Source: Paenibacillaceae bacterium (GTDB lineage: Bacteria > Bacillota > Bacilli > Paenibacillales > CANHGK01). Taken from it: a DNA stretch of 64,000 nt. The translations under genes were made by a program, and so were the position numbers. This document shows, in pieces, positions 17,869 through 27,008 of this stretch. The stretch is from NCBI GenBank assembly GCA_947460235.1, contig CANHGK010000012.1:1-64000 (forward strand), given 5' to 3'. The stretch's first letter is position 1. Each line of letters starts with the position of its first letter. A model generated the notes under the pieces. The model was given only the letters and a program-made list of their open reading frames with translations. It was not told where the DNA came from and did no database searches.

Positions 17869-18864
17869 ATGAGTTTTCCGATTCAACGAAACCGTAGATT
17901 GCGTAAATCGGGAGCGATCCGTGCGATGGTGCGTGAAACGGTATTATCGGTTTCTGATTTTATTTATCCTTTATTTGTCGTGGAAGGTTCAAATCGAAAA
18001 GATGAAATTTCTTCGATGCCTGATGTTTTTCATTTTTCATTGGATGTTCTACAGACTGAGATTCAAGAGATTGTTGAACTTGGCATTCGCAGTGTGATTG
18101 TATTTGGTGTTCCAAACGATAAAGATCCACATGGTCATGAGGCGTATCACAACAAGGGAATTGTTCAACGGGCAATAAGACAAATTAAACAATGGGCTCC
18201 AGAATTATGTGTAATTGCAGATACATGTTTATGTCAATTTACGGACCATGGCCATTGCGGAATTGTGCAAGATGGCGATGCCTTCGTCGATAATGATGCA
18301 ACGTTACCGTTATTGGCGCAAACGGCGGTATCTCAAGCAAAAGCAGGCGCGGATATCATCGCACCATCGAATATGATGGATGGTTTTGTTGGCGCTATTC
18401 GAAATGCGCTAGATATTCACGGCTTTGAACATATACCGATTATGTCTTATGCGGTGAAATATGCATCGGCGTTTTACGGTCCATTCCGCGACGCTGCGCA
18501 TTCGACTCCGCAATTCGGTGACCGCAGAACATATCAAATGGATCCCGCAAATGCACGTGAAGCGCTGCGTGAAGCGCAAAATGATGTGGATGAAGGTGCG
18601 GATTTTTTGATGGTCAAACCAGCACTTGCGTACTTGGATATTATTCGAATGTTACGAGATCGATTTGATTTACCATTAGTTGCGTATCATGTGAGTGCGG
18701 AATATTCGATGATTAAAGCTGCCGCGCAAAATGGATGGATCAACGAAAAGTTAGTAACCATCGAAACTCATCTTGGAATGAAACGTGCCGGTGTTGATTT
18801 GATCATTACCTACTCTGCAAAAACAATGGCAAAATGGCTGCGTGAAGGGGGATTTTCGCAATGA
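17869..18864 (+). CDS. hemB: Delta-aminolevulinic acid dehydratase (porphobilinogen synthase)
   Basis: It condenses two 5-aminolevulinates to porphobilinogen. The metal-site loop [14 protein letters not shown] is rich in Cys, indicating a zinc-type enzyme. The Schiff-base lysine is Lys250 ([10 protein letters not shown]), and a second active-site lysine lies in [17 protein letters not shown]. The 331 residues are standard. GGAAGGAG precedes the start, which lies two bases after the previous stop. Its stop overlaps the start of hemL by 4 bases. Confidence 0.98.
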   Translation: MSFPIQRNRRLRKSGAIRAMVRETVLSVSDFIYPLFVVEGSNRKDEISSMPDVFHFSLDVLQTEIQEIVELGIRSVIVFGVPNDKDPHGHEAYHNKGIVQRAIRQIKQWAPELCVIADTCLCQFTDHGHCGIVQDGDAFVDNDATLPLLAQTAVSQAKAGADIIAPSNMMDGFVGAIRNALDIHGFEHIPIMSYAVKYASAFYGPFRDAAHSTPQFGDRRTYQMDPANAREALREAQNDVDEGADFLMVKPALAYLDIIRMLRDRFDLPLVAYHVSAEYSMIKAAAQNGWINEKLVTIETHLGMKRAGVDLIITYSAKTMAKWLREGGFSQ

Positions 18865-20171
18865 GTAATGCCTATGAAAAAAAGCGGATCAACAAAAATG
18901 CTTCTGTTGCATTTGAACGTGCAAAAAAAACGATCCCTGGCGGTGTAAATAGTCCGGTGCGTGCATTTAAATCGGTTGGGCAAGTGCCAATATTTGCAGA
19001 GCGTGGGCTGGGTTGTTATGTTTACGATAATGATGGCCAACAATATATCGATTATATTGGGTCGTGGGGACCGCTGATCTTCGGACATGCAGATCCAGAT
19101 GTGGTGGAAGCAGTTCGCGAAAAAGTGGCGTTGGGAACTTCGTTCGGCGTTCCGACCGAATTAGAAATTGAAATGGCAGAATTGGTTCGATCCATGGTAC
19201 CTTCGATGGAAATGGTACGGATGGTAAACTCAGGTACGGAAGCAGCGATGAGCGCGATCCGACTTGCACGTGCGTTTACTGGCAGGACGAAAGTGATTAA
19301 GTTTGATGGATGTTATCATGGTCATGTTGACGCACTTTTGATAAAGGCAGGTTCTGGTGTGGCAACGCTCGGATTGCCTGATAGTCCTGGTGTACCTGCA
19401 GCGATTGCGGCTCAGACGATCATTTTGCCATACAATGATTTAAGTGCAGTTGAAGCAGCCTTCAAACAATTTGGTGATGACATTGCAGCAGTTGCCGTTG
19501 AGCCGATTGCAGGGAATATGGGCGTCGTTCCACCGGCAACAGGTTTTTTACAAGGATTGCGATTGCTGACAGAACAATATGGTAGTGTGCTTTTGTTTGA
19601 TGAAGTCATGACTGGTTTCCGAGTACATCCAGGTGGTGCTCAAGGGTTATATGGAATCAAACCGGATATAAGCTGTTTTGGCAAGGTGATCGGCGGCGGA
19701 TTACCAGTTGGAGCATATGGCGGACGTGAAGACATCATGCAAATGATCGCACCTAGTGGACCTGTATATCAAGCGGGAACATTGTCCGGAAATCCATTAG
19801 CAATGATTGCTGGATTGACGACGCTCAAAAAATTACAAGATGGTTCTGTATATCAGGCACTCGAGGAAAAAGGTGCAAAATTGGAAGCGGAATTTTTGCG
19901 GTTATCGAAAATGTACAGTATACCAATGACGATCAACCGCGTCGGTTCAATGATTTGTCCTTTTTTCACAGAAGAAACGGTCACTGATTATGATTCCGCA
20001 AAAAAATCAAATCTTGTTTTGTTTAATCGATATTTCTCTTTGATGCTTGATCAAGGGATATTACTCCCGCCATCGCAGTTCGAAGGGTATTTTATATCTA
20101 ATGCTCATGGAGAAGTAGCACTAAATGAAACAATGTTTGCCGTTGAGCATGCGTTTGCAAATCTAGGTTAA
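18861..20171 (+). CDS. hemL: Glutamate-1-semialdehyde 2,1-aminomutase
   Basis: This PLP enzyme moves the amino group of glutamate-1-semialdehyde to give 5-aminolevulinate, the second step of the C5 pathway started by HemA. The signature [16 protein letters not shown] opens the protein. [15 protein letters not shown] binds the cofactor, and the PLP lysine is Lys275 ([17 protein letters not shown]). The 436 residues are full length. ATGA overlaps the hemB stop. It is the last gene of the operon. The gene at 23416 is in the position of spoVID, which directly follows hemL in B. subtilis; two to three other genes intervene here. Confidence 0.98.
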   Translation: MSNAYEKKRINKNASVAFERAKKTIPGGVNSPVRAFKSVGQVPIFAERGLGCYVYDNDGQQYIDYIGSWGPLIFGHADPDVVEAVREKVALGTSFGVPTELEIEMAELVRSMVPSMEMVRMVNSGTEAAMSAIRLARAFTGRTKVIKFDGCYHGHVDALLIKAGSGVATLGLPDSPGVPAAIAAQTIILPYNDLSAVEAAFKQFGDDIAAVAVEPIAGNMGVVPPATGFLQGLRLLTEQYGSVLLFDEVMTGFRVHPGGAQGLYGIKPDISCFGKVIGGGLPVGAYGGREDIMQMIAPSGPVYQAGTLSGNPLAMIAGLTTLKKLQDGSVYQALEEKGAKLEAEFLRLSKMYSIPMTINRVGSMICPFFTEETVTDYDSAKKSNLVLFNRYFSLMLDQGILLPPSQFEGYFISNAHGEVALNETMFAVEHAFANLG

Positions 20172-20180
20172 AATTCCTTT

Positions 20181-20194
20181 TGTAAACGCTTAAA
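20181..20194 (+). promoter_or_regulatory. Possible catabolite-responsive element (cre)
   Basis: TGTAAACGCTTAAA matches the CcpA consensus TGWAANCGNTNWCA at all but one of the fixed positions (the penultimate C is A). It lies just after the hemL stop and 118 bases before the CheX-like gene. It overlaps the arm of a CCTTTTGTAAAC/GTTTATGAAAAGG inverted repeat. A single near-match in a low-GC gap may be chance. Confidence 0.25.
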
Positions 20195-20311
20195 AAAATA
20201 CTAATCATTTTTATGTTTATGAAAAGGGTTTCACGAAAGGAAATAGAATTTTAATTAGAGTAAAACCCGAAAATTGTTGATTCGTATTTTAATTTGGGGA
20301 GTTGTTATAAA

Positions 20312-20767
20312 ATGATTTTGGTTCAACCGATGGTAGATTCCGTAACTCAAAACTTATCAATGTTTGGATTCGCACCAGAATACAAGGGCGTATCTGATAT
20401 TCAAGGTAATGAAATTTCGTTAGGGGATGTCCACGTTTTATTTGGCTTAACGGATGGACTACATGGTAGTTTGACCTTTGGTTTCAAAATGCCAACTGCG
20501 ATGAATATCGTTTCATTTATGATGGGCGGCATGGAGATGCCCTCGTTTGATGAAATGTGTCAAAGTGCCCTGGGTGAACTTGGGAATATGATTGTTGGTA
20601 CAGGATTGAACAACGCGCAATCGCCAACGCTCATAAATTTCTCGCCACCAACGTTGGTCGTTGATGGTCATATCTTCATCTCTACAAAAGAGTCCAAAAC
20701 ACAAAAACTTGAATTTGAATTAAATGGCACACCTTTCTATATTGCCATTAATCTAGAAAATCAGTAA
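20312..20767 (+). CDS. CheX-like phosphatase-fold protein
   Basis: CheX/CheC-family proteins dephosphorylate CheY-P. The conserved active-site pair appears once as E89-L-G-N92 in SALGELGNMIVGTGLNNA, like the single site of CheX. The product is 151 residues from ATG 20312, with GGGGAG 11 bases upstream; an in-frame TTG at 20294 lacks a site. It has no membrane segment or signal peptide. There are no chemotaxis or flagellar genes around it, so the partner response regulator is unknown. The pseudouridine synthase gene starts 13 bases after its stop, hinting at shared transcription. Confidence 0.75.
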   Translation: MILVQPMVDSVTQNLSMFGFAPEYKGVSDIQGNEISLGDVHVLFGLTDGLHGSLTFGFKMPTAMNIVSFMMGGMEMPSFDEMCQSALGELGNMIVGTGLNNAQSPTLINFSPPTLVVDGHIFISTKESKTQKLEFELNGTPFYIAINLENQ

Positions 20768-20780
20768 AAGGGGTCGTGTG

Positions 20781-21626
20781 ATGACGGTTCCGGGACAACG
20801 TGTGTATCAATTTTGGAACTTTTCTCGTCCGATGAGATGGGAGCTGCTGGAACAATGCGGCGTCCCGTCTATCGGGCGTTCTTATTTATTGCGACGATTT
20901 GGGGTATCGATAGATGAACCATTCCGCAGAATGACATTATTTCCTTCGGAAAAATCTCAATTCGAAATGTTGTCCGATGGGTTAGCGGATGCTGAAATGA
21001 TTTGGAGCGATGCATTTTTATGTGTTGCAAACAAGCCGCCTGGATTGAAGGTTCATCCAAATGATGGTTCAGAAGATGATTCGTTACTTCATCGCGTAAC
21101 CAAAATGCGATATCTTGAAGCTCAACAGGATCGGATGCGACATATTCATCGACTTGACGAAGCGACTTCTGGACTTGTTTTATTTGCTTCGTGTGATTAT
21201 GCGCAGCATGTACTCGACGCGTTTATGCGCGATCGCATGATTCATCGTACGTATCATGCGTGGGTAAAGGGCACTCCAAAAAAAGTTCAAGGTACAATCG
21301 ATGATCCGATTGGTCGTGATCGAAACCATCCGACAAAACGCCGCGTTAGTCTGGGTGGACAGAAAGCCGTGACGCATTACCGCGTCATCGATCAAAAAAA
21401 AGGTTGCTCTTTGCTCGAATTGAATTTGGATACTGGCAGAACGCATCAAATTCGGGTACATCTTCAGCATTTAGGGCACCCAATTTTGAATGATTCACTT
21501 TATGGGAATGTTACAGATCCAGATTTTCCGATGTCACTCGTTGCAGTGCAGTTATCTTTTCCTCATCCTTGGCATGGTCAGCAAGTTGATGTTCGCATTG
21601 ATCCACCCGATTGGTTCAAAATTTAA
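20781..21626 (+). CDS. RluA-family pseudouridine synthase
   Basis: It isomerises uridine to pseudouridine in rRNA or tRNA. The catalytic motif HRLDEATSGLVLF holds the active-site Asp. Other family blocks are VANKPPGLKVHP, GRTHQIRVHLQHLGHPI and a short S4-like N-terminal region (residues 1-65). The product is 281 residues. AAAAGGGG precedes ATG 20781. The RNA target cannot be read from sequence, as RluD, YjbO and YlyB types look alike here. A bidirectional terminator follows. Confidence 0.93.
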   Translation: MTVPGQRVYQFWNFSRPMRWELLEQCGVPSIGRSYLLRRFGVSIDEPFRRMTLFPSEKSQFEMLSDGLADAEMIWSDAFLCVANKPPGLKVHPNDGSEDDSLLHRVTKMRYLEAQQDRMRHIHRLDEATSGLVLFASCDYAQHVLDAFMRDRMIHRTYHAWVKGTPKKVQGTIDDPIGRDRNHPTKRRVSLGGQKAVTHYRVIDQKKGCSLLELNLDTGRTHQIRVHLQHLGHPILNDSLYGNVTDPDFPMSLVAVQLSFPHPWHGQQVDVRIDPPDWFKI

Positions 21627-21635
21627 ATAAAAAAT

Positions 21636-21684
21636 GGTTCCGAACTGGTTAATGAACTGTGACCTGAATCGGAACCTTTTTTTT
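21636..21684. terminator. Convergent terminator between the pseudouridine synthase and amylase genes
   Basis: GGTTCCGA (21636-21643) pairs with TCGGAACC (21669-21676). T8 follows on the plus strand and ATTTTTTATTT on the minus strand. It serves both converging genes. Confidence 0.85.
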
Positions 21685-23272
21685 ATTGTTTTAAAACAAC
21701 AGTACTGTAAGGTCGAAGTGAGATTAACGTTCCACTCCATTTGTTTAGCGAGTCTGTGCTAATTAAAAGTTTAGAAAAGTGATCGTTGATTGTGACTGAT
21801 TGGGTATTAGCGGATAAATTAATGAGTACTAGTAAGCGATCCTTTTTGGTAAAGCGTGTATATGCCTGAATGGATCGATTTGATACTTTATAATCTTCAA
21901 GCGCTCCGTTTTGTAGCAATGGTTCACGAAGGCGTAAATGGATTAAATTTCGATACAATGAAAGAAGTGATGTCGGATCATTCTTTTGTGCTTCGACGGA
22001 CGGTGGGTTATTCGTATTAACGTTGGATGATTCCCAACGCGTTTTCCATTTGCCGTCTGCACCGTTTTTGTACCATAAAAACGGTTCGCGGATCAATTCG
22101 TCTGGTTTATGGCCAAACATACCAATTTCATCACCATAGTAAATATAAGGTGTTCCTGGCAGCGTCAATAACATCGCAATTGCTGTTTTTGATGGATTAA
22201 TGCCACGACGTAATTGACTCATCGGACGATCCATATCATGGTTTCCGATAAATGTTCCATCGGATACGGGTCCTTTGGCATCGCGTAAATAAGAAGAATA
22301 GATCGGATTTAGATACTGCCCGAGCGCTTCAGATGTTTCTGAATTAGAAATTCCAATTATTTTTTTTTGTAGATCAAAATTGAAAGAAGCGTTAAATGTT
22401 TTATTCAGATGCGGTGAAATCACATGAGGTGAGTCCCAAATTTCCGAAATTAAATATACATTCTTATTTATTTGACTTAATCCTTTGCGGAATTCTTGCC
22501 ACCATGCCACATTTTTTGCAATGACTGCTTTTTTGCCGTGATCTGAAGCAAAATTTTCGTAGACATGTTTTGCGGCATCAAGCCGAAATCCATCGACACC
22601 GATTCGAAGCCAATACTTGCCGATATTTACAAATTCGTTACGCACTTGTTTGTTATCGAAGTTAAAGTCCGGCATTTTATTCCAAAAAATTGCCAAGTAA
22701 TGGTTTCCATTCGATTCGTAAAATACATTCTGTGAGAATGCGCCCTCCGTTTGTGTGTCAAGGCCTTGATCTTCGGCCCATACATACCAGTTATGATAGT
22801 TACTAGTAGCGTCTTTTGCTTGATTGAACCATGTATGTTCGTCACTCGAGTGGTTTATCGCAATGTCTAAGATGACTTTTATGCCGCGCTTATGAGCGGC
22901 TTTCACTAATTTTTTCAAATCATCAATTGTACCGTAGTTCGGATTGATCGCATAATAATCGGTCGTGTCATACCCGTGATAAGAGGGTGATTTGAAAATC
23001 GGCATCAACCAAATCCCTGTTACTCCGAGATCCGTATTTGTTTTTGGATTGCCATCATTTAAGTAATCAAGTTTTTCGGTGATTCCTTTTAAGTCACCAA
23101 TACCATCACCATTTGAATCTGCAAATGAGCGGACAAAAATTTCATAAAAGACGCCCTCGCCTTTGATCGTCGGTGTTTGAACGACTAATGGCGTTGATGC
23201 ATGGCTAGCCTGCAGGATCGGGATAGATGCAATTAAAAAAAACATGAATGTAGTTAGCAGTTTAAACTTCAT
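21683..23272 (-). CDS. Secreted GH13 alpha-amylase family glycoside hydrolase
   Basis: This is an alpha-glucan hydrolase exported by the Sec system. A signal peptide (MKFKLLTTF, a hydrophobic core, then QASHA) ends near residue 25. GH13 regions are all present: DIAINH (136-141), GFRLDAAKH with nucleophile Asp232, SEIWD with acid/base Glu277, and IGNHDMD with Asp346. The fifth region reads MPDFN, close to the MPDLN type found between oligo-1,6-glucosidases and neopullulanases. A C-terminal beta domain completes 529 residues. ATG 23272 was chosen because GAGGTG lies 5 bases before it. Substrate preference is not decidable. Confidence 0.93.
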   Translation of the reverse strand: MKFKLLTTFMFFLIASIPILQASHASTPLVVQTPTIKGEGVFYEIFVRSFADSNGDGIGDLKGITEKLDYLNDGNPKTNTDLGVTGIWLMPIFKSPSYHGYDTTDYYAINPNYGTIDDLKKLVKAAHKRGIKVILDIAINHSSDEHTWFNQAKDATSNYHNWYVWAEDQGLDTQTEGAFSQNVFYESNGNHYLAIFWNKMPDFNFDNKQVRNEFVNIGKYWLRIGVDGFRLDAAKHVYENFASDHGKKAVIAKNVAWWQEFRKGLSQINKNVYLISEIWDSPHVISPHLNKTFNASFNFDLQKKIIGISNSETSEALGQYLNPIYSSYLRDAKGPVSDGTFIGNHDMDRPMSQLRRGINPSKTAIAMLLTLPGTPYIYYGDEIGMFGHKPDELIREPFLWYKNGADGKWKTRWESSNVNTNNPPSVEAQKNDPTSLLSLYRNLIHLRLREPLLQNGALEDYKVSNRSIQAYTRFTKKDRLLVLINLSANTQSVTINDHFSKLLISTDSLNKWSGTLISLRPYSTVVLKQ

Positions 23273-23316
23273 ACGACACCTCAATGAGTTAGCTTTTATT
23301 TGATTAATCTTGTTAG

Positions 23317-23345
23317 ATCTTACGGTTCATTGTGATGAAAAACAA
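23317..23345 (-). promoter_or_regulatory. Likely promoter of the amylase gene
   Basis: On the minus strand, TTGTTT (23345-23340) and TAAGAT (23322-23317) are 17 bases apart, 45 bases before the ATG. It lies back to back with the sigma-E-type promoter of the next gene. No clear cre site is seen. Confidence 0.4.
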
Positions 23346-23354
23346 TCAGAACAT

Positions 23355-23383
23355 GTATATTTTTCGAATGTGTTTCATACGGT
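23355..23383 (+). promoter_or_regulatory. Sigma-E-type sporulation promoter of the SpoVID-like gene
   Basis: GTATATT (23355-23361) and CATACGGT (23376-23383) are separated by 14 bases. They closely fit the mother-cell sigma-E consensus (KMATATT and CATACANT, one mismatch each). The ATG is 33 bases downstream. This agrees with B. subtilis spoVID being sigma-E dependent. Confidence 0.65.
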
Positions 23384-23415
23384 GGTGAAAAGGTCAATGA
23401 GAGAGGTGTTGTACA

Positions 23416-24192
23416 ATGGAATTTCCGTTGATTGAAATGATCCAGTTGACGCAATCACAACCTGAAGTGCAGGAATGGGCATGGATCGAAATGATTCCGC
23501 AATTGCAACAAGAAACAAAAGAACATGGAATTCATTTGCGCGGTCATTTGAAATTTCTCGGAGAATATCAGTCTTCTTCATCAATTATTAATGAATCGTG
23601 GACGTATCAAATGCCAATTGAAATCACATTACCTGTAGACCGAGTAGAACCTTCAAATGAACTGAATATTTCAGTTACTGATTTAGCAATGGAAAAAATC
23701 AATGGACATTCATGGCGTATGGTTGGGAAGTTATTTTTAAATGGAATGATTGAAGAAAAAAAGGTCGACGCCGCGGGGACATTAGAAGCGCAAGAAGTAG
23801 TAGCAAGTGAAGTAGTAGCAAGTGAAGTAGTAGCAAGTGAAGTAGTAGCAAGTGAAGTCCAAGTGAGCGCAGAAAAACAAGTGATCATTCATGAGGATCT
23901 CATTGTCACTGAAGTAACGCCCGTAATCTTCGAGGAGAAAGCAGTTGTAATTGCAGAAAAAGAAGTCACAATCGAGCAACCATCGCAACGAGCTACCCAT
24001 TGGAGTAATTGGCTTACGAAATCAAAACTGAGTAGTGAATCAACGTATACACTGCGCATGATTATTGTTCGCGAATCAGAAAGTTTAACGGACTGGGCGA
24101 AACGATTTGATGTTTCACCGCGCGCTATTTTGCAACATAATCGATTGGAAAATGATCAATTACAAGTGGGACAATTCATCTGGATTCCTTGA
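23416..24192 (+). CDS. spoVID: SpoVID-like spore coat assembly protein with C-terminal LysM
   Basis: SpoVID guides coat proteins around the forespore. The N-terminal domain (about 1-125) resembles SpoVID: LKFLGEY and MPIEITLPVDRVE match its LELTGEY and FPVDITIPKNKV blocks. A Glu/Val-rich linker includes four exact EVVAS units (127-146). A LysM module fills residues 210-258 (SLTDWAKRFDVSPRAILQHN). It is 258 residues, against 575 in B. subtilis, mainly because the middle is short. The gene lies between hemL and valS as in B. subtilis and has a sigma-E-type promoter. The similarity is moderate, so the symbol is tentative. Confidence 0.75.
   Translation: MEFPLIEMIQLTQSQPEVQEWAWIEMIPQLQQETKEHGIHLRGHLKFLGEYQSSSSIINESWTYQMPIEITLPVDRVEPSNELNISVTDLAMEKINGHSWRMVGKLFLNGMIEEKKVDAAGTLEAQEVVASEVVASEVVASEVVASEVQVSAEKQVIIHEDLIVTEVTPVIFEEKAVVIAEKEVTIEQPSQRATHWSNWLTKSKLSSESTYTLRMIIVRESESLTDWAKRFDVSPRAILQHNRLENDQLQVGQFIWIP
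23794..23853 (+). repeat. Four exact 15-bp tandem repeats inside the SpoVID-like gene
   Basis: The unit GAAGTAGTAGCAAGT is repeated four times without change and followed by a partial copy (GAAGT). It encodes EVVAS in frame. Exact DNA identity suggests recent slippage expansion, and copy number may vary between strains. Confidence 0.97.
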
Positions 24193-24241
24193 CTGAATAG
24201 GTTTTGTTGTTTAAGATGAAAACGAATGAATTAATCATTTC

Positions 24242-24280
24242 AGTCCCTTTGCCGCATCCGTTCGGGCATGGGGACTTTTC
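24242..24280 (+). terminator. Terminator or attenuator between the SpoVID-like gene and valS
   Basis: AGTCCC.TTGCC pairs with GGGCA.GGGGACT around a GTTC-type loop, with TTTT right after the stem and further Ts beyond. It ends 23 bases before the valS start. No T-box specifier or AGGGTGG sequence is present upstream, so valS lacks the usual tRNA-sensing leader. Confidence 0.6.
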
Positions 24281-24302
24281 ATCTTTGTTAGGAGGTCAAC
24301 TG

Positions 24303-26975
24303 ATGTCTGCCACTCATGAAACACCTGTATCGTCCATGCCGAGCACATACGACCCGAAATCCGCGGAAGCCAAATGGTATCCGTATTGGATGGAAGGTGG
24401 ATTTTTTAAAGCTGGTCAGCGCCCAGATGCCAAACCATATACGATCGTAATCCCGCCGCCCAATGTGACAGGCATGTTGCATATCGGTCATGCGCTTGAT
24501 TTTACATTGCAAGATATTCTCGTCCGGTTGAAACGGATGCAAGGCTTTGATGTGCTTTGGTTGCCAGGGACGGACCACGCGGGAATCGCGACGCAAACCA
24601 AAGTTGAGCAGAAATTGCGTGAGACTGGGGTAACACGTTACGATTTAGGCCGTGAGAAATTTTTGGAACAAGTATGGATCTGGAAAGATCAATATGCGAA
24701 TACGATTCGTGCGCAGTGGGCAAAAATGGGTTTCTCACTCGACTACTCACGGGAGCGTTTCACGTTAGATGAAGGATTGTCCAAAGCCGTTCGGGAAGTT
24801 TTTGTTCGTTTATATGAACAAGGACTTATTTACCGAGGCGAACGGATTATTAACTGGGATCCGGCAACGCGCACGGCGCTTTCGGATATTGAAGTTGAAT
24901 ATAAAGAAGTTCAAGGGAATTTGTATCATTTACGTTATCCGCTGTCCAATGGGCAGGGGCATTTGGTCGTTGCCACGACTCGGCCTGAAACGATGCTAGG
25001 TGATACTGCGGTTGCAGTCAATCCTAAAGATGAGCGGTATGCCCATTTGATTGGTCAAACGGTTACATTACCGCTTGTTAATCGTCAAATTCCAATCATT
25101 GCGGATGATTATGTAGAAAAAGAATTTGGTAGTGGTGCTGTGAAAATTACGCCGGCGCATGATCCGAATGACTTTGAAGTTGGTCGCCGTCATGAATTGC
25201 CAATTATATTGGTGATGGACGAAACTGGTGTGATGAATGCGAATGCAGGCGCATACGAAGGTCTTGACCGTTTTGTATGCCGCAAGACGTTAATTGCTGA
25301 TCTTGAGGCGCAGGGATTGCTTGAAAAAATTGAAACACATGTGCATCAAGTCGGGCATAGTGAGCGCAGCGGTGCAGTCATTGAGCCTTACTTATCGACG
25401 CAATGGTTTGTTTCAATGAAACCGCTCGCAGAACAAGCCATCGAAACACAAAATTCTGAAGCGGGCGGCGTCAACTTTGTGCCTGATCGTTTTGAGAAAA
25501 TTTATTTGCGCTGGATCGAAAATGTACGCGACTGGTGTATTTCTCGACAATTATGGTGGGGACATCGAATTCCAGCTTGGCATTGTGCGGATTGTGGTCA
25601 AATTACCGTTGCACGAGAAGATGCACACACTTGTAAACATTGCGGTTCTTCCAATGTTGAGCAAGACAATGACGTACTTGATACATGGTTTAGTTCAGCG
25701 CTCTGGCCGTTCTCAACACTTGGCTGGCCGGATCAAACAGAAGATATGAAACGTTTTTATCCGACGGATTGTTTAGTTACCGGTTACGATATTATTTATT
25801 TCTGGGTTGCACGGATGATTTTCTCTGCGCTCCAATTTACCGATCAAATTCCATTCAAAGATGTATTAATTCACGGTCTTGTGCGCGATGCGGAAGGACG
25901 CAAAATGTCCAAATCCCTCGGTAACGGGGTTGATCCGCTTGAAGTGATCGAGCAATTTGGTGCGGATGCACTGCGTTTTATGATTGCAACAGGTAGTACG
26001 CCAGGTCAAGATTTACGTTTCCGAATGGAAAAAGTAGAACAGGCAAGAAACTTTGCAAATAAAATTTGGAACGCGTCGCGTTTTGTACTCATGAATGTTC
26101 AAGGTCTCACACGTACGGATGTGCATTTGAATCGTTCGCTCAGCGCTGCAGATCAATGGATTTTAAGCCGATTGAAAGCAGCAGTTCAAGAAGTGACACG
26201 CCTGATGGATACGTATGATTTCGGTGAAGTTGGCCGCGTGCTCTATAATTTTATTTGGGACGATTTTTGCGATTGGTATATTGAACTTGCAAAATTACCT
26301 TTGTATGGTCAGGACGTAGAATCGAAAGCAACAACACAAGCGGTCTTACTCTACACGTTAGAAGCAATTTTGCAAATGATTCATCCTTTTATGCCGTTCT
26401 TGACCGAAGAAATTTGGCAACATATGCCGCATGAAGGTGACACAATCGGATTGTCTCCATGGCCTTGCGTTGATGTTGCGATTGACAATGCTGCAGTTCA
26501 AGAAATGGAATTGATTATGCAGTTGATCAAATCTGCACGTAATGTTCGTGCAGAGGTGAATGTTCCAATGGGGCGTAAAGTAACAATGATCGTTCGTGCC
26601 AACGATGATGCGATATTGGCATCTCTTGAACGACAACGTGCGCTTGTGGAACGCTTCTGTAATACGGAATCATGTGTTATGAGTGCGAATGTGTTATCAC
26701 CTGAGCAGGCAATGTCAGCGGTTATTTCAGGTGCAACATTATTCTTCCCGCTTGCCGGGTTGATTGATGTGGCGCAAGAAGTTGCACGTTTGAACAAAGA
26801 ATTGCAAACCTTGACCTTTGAAGTTGAACGAATCGATAAAAAATTATCCAACGAAGGCTTTGTGGCGAAAGCACCGGTGACTGTGATTGAAGAAGAAAAA
26901 ACGAAACGCGCGGATTACGCACAAAAACGCACACACGTCCTTGAACGTTTAGAAGAAATGAAAAAGTTAACGTAA
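24303..26975 (+). CDS. valS: Valyl-tRNA synthetase
   Basis: It charges tRNA-Val. The class I signatures are HIGH at residues 60-63 ([12 protein letters not shown]) and KMSKS at 534-538. The CP1 editing domain lies between them ([15 protein letters not shown]). A four-Cys zinc module (CADCGQ and CKHCGS) sits before the KMSKS half. A C-terminal coiled coil ([23 protein letters not shown]) completes 890 residues. The start is ATG 24303, with AGGAGG 7 bases upstream; the longer frame to 24204 would include the terminator hairpin. folC follows after 33 bases. Confidence 0.98.
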   Translation: MSATHETPVSSMPSTYDPKSAEAKWYPYWMEGGFFKAGQRPDAKPYTIVIPPPNVTGMLHIGHALDFTLQDILVRLKRMQGFDVLWLPGTDHAGIATQTKVEQKLRETGVTRYDLGREKFLEQVWIWKDQYANTIRAQWAKMGFSLDYSRERFTLDEGLSKAVREVFVRLYEQGLIYRGERIINWDPATRTALSDIEVEYKEVQGNLYHLRYPLSNGQGHLVVATTRPETMLGDTAVAVNPKDERYAHLIGQTVTLPLVNRQIPIIADDYVEKEFGSGAVKITPAHDPNDFEVGRRHELPIILVMDETGVMNANAGAYEGLDRFVCRKTLIADLEAQGLLEKIETHVHQVGHSERSGAVIEPYLSTQWFVSMKPLAEQAIETQNSEAGGVNFVPDRFEKIYLRWIENVRDWCISRQLWWGHRIPAWHCADCGQITVAREDAHTCKHCGSSNVEQDNDVLDTWFSSALWPFSTLGWPDQTEDMKRFYPTDCLVTGYDIIYFWVARMIFSALQFTDQIPFKDVLIHGLVRDAEGRKMSKSLGNGVDPLEVIEQFGADALRFMIATGSTPGQDLRFRMEKVEQARNFANKIWNASRFVLMNVQGLTRTDVHLNRSLSAADQWILSRLKAAVQEVTRLMDTYDFGEVGRVLYNFIWDDFCDWYIELAKLPLYGQDVESKATTQAVLLYTLEAILQMIHPFMPFLTEEIWQHMPHEGDTIGLSPWPCVDVAIDNAAVQEMELIMQLIKSARNVRAEVNVPMGRKVTMIVRANDDAILASLERQRALVERFCNTESCVMSANVLSPEQAMSAVISGATLFFPLAGLIDVAQEVARLNKELQTLTFEVERIDKKLSNEGFVAKAPVTVIEEEKTKRADYAQKRTHVLERLEEMKKLT

Positions 26976-27008
26976 AGAATGTAATGTTGATGGGAAGGAA
27001 GATGATGG

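Noticed and set aside
20176-20227. Inverted repeat CCTTTTGTAAAC / GTTTATGAAAAGG after hemL as a terminator
   Set aside because: The loop is long, the pairing has gaps and no T tract follows, so it was not listed as a terminator.
23607-23888. Minus-strand frame with repeated TTSLA units
   Set aside because: It is the complement of the EVVAS repeats and has no ribosome site; the plus-strand gene has a promoter, start and LysM domain.
24204-24302. N-terminal extension of ValS by 33 residues
   Set aside because: It would translate the terminator hairpin and lacks a ribosome site, while ATG 24303 has AGGAGG.
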